Of a DNA stretch of 64,000 bases, positions 63,301 to 64,000 are shown one piece after another. The stretch is taken from NCBI GenBank assembly GCA_029256485.1, contig JAQSXU010000002.1, positions 173,417-237,416 of the forward strand, given 5' to 3'. Source of the DNA: Clostridiaceae bacterium. Its GTDB lineage: Bacteria; Bacillota_A; Clostridia; Clostridiales; Clostridiaceae. Below the pieces are notes generated by a model. It saw only the letters and a list, made by a program, of their open reading frames with translations, was not told the origin of the DNA and did no database searches. The stretch's first letter is position 1. Each line of letters opens with the position of its first letter. Both the position numbers and the translations under genes were made by a program.

Positions 63301-63679
63301 TTCCAAATAAATATTCACCAACTTCAATTTTGTTTGGCAGCTCCACCTGTTCACCCTTATTTAAATTCCATAAATTTACCTTATCTAAGCTTTTCCTTAT
63401 TCCAAAGGTTTTTTGAAGAGAATAGGAACTGCCATTAAAATCAAAGTATATTGCTCCACCCATTTGGGTGCCGTCCCAGGGACTGAATTTTTTTCTTTCA
63501 TTTCCTAATATGGACTTTCCCGATGATGGGAATCCATAGAACATTGCTTTTATAAATGCCATTAAAGTACTTTTACCCTGTTCATTTTTTCCATAGACAA
63601 CATTTAATCCTTTTGATAAATCCACATCTAAATTTTTTAACTTTCCAAAGCCTATTATATGCAGTTTAGTTATTTTCAT
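60356..63679 (-). CDS. YhaN-like AAA/SMC-type ATPase
   Basis: A 1107-residue Rad50-like protein. Walker A GKNEQGKST at residues 30-38, long coiled coils, a central hydrophobic hairpin at about 523-560 (two membrane-type helices), then further coiled coil, the signature EYLSGGTVDQVYFSLRLA and Walker B LPVLLDDAFIQYDDGRA. The membrane hairpin where SbcC has a zinc hook is typical of YhaN. No CxxC hook. The start is the ATG at 63679, overlapping the stop of the upstream gene by 14 bases. Partner of the metallophosphoesterase encoded upstream. Confidence 0.88.
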   Translation of the reverse strand: MKITKLHIIGFGKLKNLDVDLSKGLNVVYGKNEQGKSTLMAFIKAMFYGFPSSGKSILGNERKKFSPWDGTQMGGAIYFDFNGSSYSLQKTFGIRKSLDKVNLWNLNKGEQVELPNKIEVGEYLFGISLNTFENTTYIGQLGNIISASKDKNGEIISKLTNLVSTGEEDVSFKETDKRIKDAMTDLVATRGSGGKLNNEKSKLIELQELRNTAIDNDMKKSELKRNIESLKNKIHELNAKIKFQSDLYKQQCDLRKLDELNIIMEKKSLVNEEENHIKIINEKLNRDGFIIDEEYLKSIKNKLQLFSKEKEVYESKKEDYENAASKLAELERSLNEFSIIKEVNIDDIRHLESIIGNLTKLNQSIESVQTSLSQAEASKANLNSDITKSESVIKSSIALSKDEINRSLSEIDSINTSIEKANKAVEEAHAKVNDFNLKSSDSKLIELNNKLKSCEKDINIKELAVNELSKKHSNALQKMFEARSNVKSAEAVAKVKLDAVNSEVEKEISNLCSRKSKSSKGTTLTAAIGIIAVSILLGIFVNPVFFIGISISVILFIISGKNNKSSYKLNNMKDELKNNAEKEKKDILQQIQCAKAAEEICNKEESDLLNQLNMAKQELQFAKTNYENIKNEINKESNEIERIKLNFEIAKANLQREISFLNERKDISKEKKTQLEDAKKKLINQENQLMEISLQWKESINNADNFIAVRKEELASAQGKLKDYIESLKVFNDCQNFSQIINSIRQQINEALTKCGCDSIDELQEKHTKLRSLSELINDKNKELKLKKMSLCSNNESVIKLSNSLFSLIEKYKTAQSMEDINNFIIEVEDSLSEQRDAYSKREVADKVLENTLKGQSTYDIEMEIKNLSEKLVENNFNILPSKLSEEEFNNIKNIVSSLQEEINDVKEEISSKEAELNLTFKDVKSLSVVEGSISSTKENINDMEYYYQCLDIARTVFNESFEEMQKNFGPALNKETSSILNKITEGRYKELLIAKTFDISITDPSSAAMHLWEYLSGGTVDQVYFSLRLAIAGLLTENKESLPVLLDDAFIQYDDGRAYQAINFLNSAANTDLNKDNSLQQVILFTCHSKISEFAESFNDTNMILL

Positions 63680-64000
63680 CGTATTTAACCTCACCTTCAA
63701 AAGCTCTCAAGCCAATATTTAATGCCATTCTATATCTTTCAGCAAGATCAAAGTCTGATTTATTTTTACAGTCATTAATTTTTTCCAGGATTTTTCTAAT
63801 AAAGGTTCCTTTTAAAGATATTTCATGGGAAAGTTCCTCTATATTTGCAGTCACAGTGGTTTTATCTATAATTTTATAGAAAAATAAAGCATGGGACATC
63901 CATACTGAAATGGCCTGGCTGCTTGGTTTCAAGTTAACAGGAAGTTCACCTGTTAACTTGATTTTATACAAGTGCTTGGAATACTCCATGCCAAATTCTG
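63666..64000 (-). CDS. C-terminal part of a YhaO-like metallophosphoesterase (5' end outside window)
   Basis: The frame is open through the window edge; the ATG at 63989 (EFGMEYSKHLYK) is probably internal. The visible 110 residues are a helical C-terminal region (KLTGELPVNLKPSSQ, IRKILEKINDCKNKSDFDLAERYRMALNIGLRAFEGEV), the part that follows the nuclease domain in YhaO-type DNA repair exonucleases. Its position and 14-base overlap with the YhaN-like ATPase gene support this. The nuclease motifs are not in the window, so the assignment is by context. Confidence 0.6.
   Translation of the reverse strand, partial: EFGMEYSKHLYKIKLTGELPVNLKPSSQAISVWMSHALFFYKIIDKTTVTANIEELSHEISLKGTFIRKILEKINDCKNKSDFDLAERYRMALNIGLRAFEGEVKYDENN

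Overview
The window is a gene-dense stretch of an AT-rich, low-GC Gram-positive chromosome, most likely a Clostridium-type anaerobe. The support is the codon and base bias, strong GGAGG ribosome-binding sites with frequent TTG/GTG starts, sigma-A promoters of the TTGACA-N17-TATAAT type, a T-box leader, a sigma-54 enhancer-binding regulator, the arginine deiminase pathway, a SUF-only Fe-S operon, a DUF975 protein and a YhaN-like ATPase. I see no rRNA, tRNA, CRISPR array, prophage or insertion sequence. Most genes are chromosomal metabolic or maintenance functions.

Layout. 1-3 kb: ABC exporter pair and a DJ-1/PfpI protein, convergent with a DUF3810-sbcD-sbcC-small-protein operon (3-9 kb). 9-17 kb: dicarboxylate symporter, a pirin/nitroreductase pair divergent from an HxlR regulator, an SprT-like protein downstream of a frameshifted sigma-54 activator, then nitroreductase/monooxygenase/TrmB. 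17-22 kb: arcA-arcB-arcD-arcC. 22-32 kb: DUF362 ferredoxin, an HNH-derived repeat protein, aspartase plus malic enzyme, VOC and MBL proteins, an M20 peptidase, an exonuclease, surE and glycerol dehydrogenase. 32-36 kb: split ThrE exporter and a hemerythrin operon. 35-40 kb: sufCBDSU. 40-47 kb: htpG, a decayed oxidoreductase, and a two-component system divergent from a lipoprotein and a secreted coiled-coil protein. 47-55 kb: amino acid permease, RsgA GTPase with an attenuator-like leader, TPR-GAF-GGDEF protein, and thrC-thrB-hom behind a T-box. 55-64 kb: GNAT and DUF975 genes, proB-proA-M20, and a YhaN-like ATPase with its phosphoesterase partner.

How parts work together. Arginine is degraded by arcABCD for ATP and aspartate is drained by aspA plus malic enzyme, which suits an amino-acid-fermenting anaerobe. 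Homoserine, threonine and proline are made by the 51-60 kb biosynthetic operons. The window carries two Mre11/Rad50-like pairs.

Most notable non-coding signals: (1) three copies of a ~100-bp imperfect palindrome around thrC and proBA, with compensatory base-pair changes between copies and a position in 5' leaders; (2) a 23-codon leader ORF before rsgA whose RNA can form mutually exclusive terminator and antiterminator stems; (3) a complete sigma-54 promoter with upstream enhancer dyads driving a sigma-54 activator gene that is itself broken by a one-base deletion in an A-run; (4) dyads placed exactly in promoters of arcA, aspA and the hemerythrin operon.
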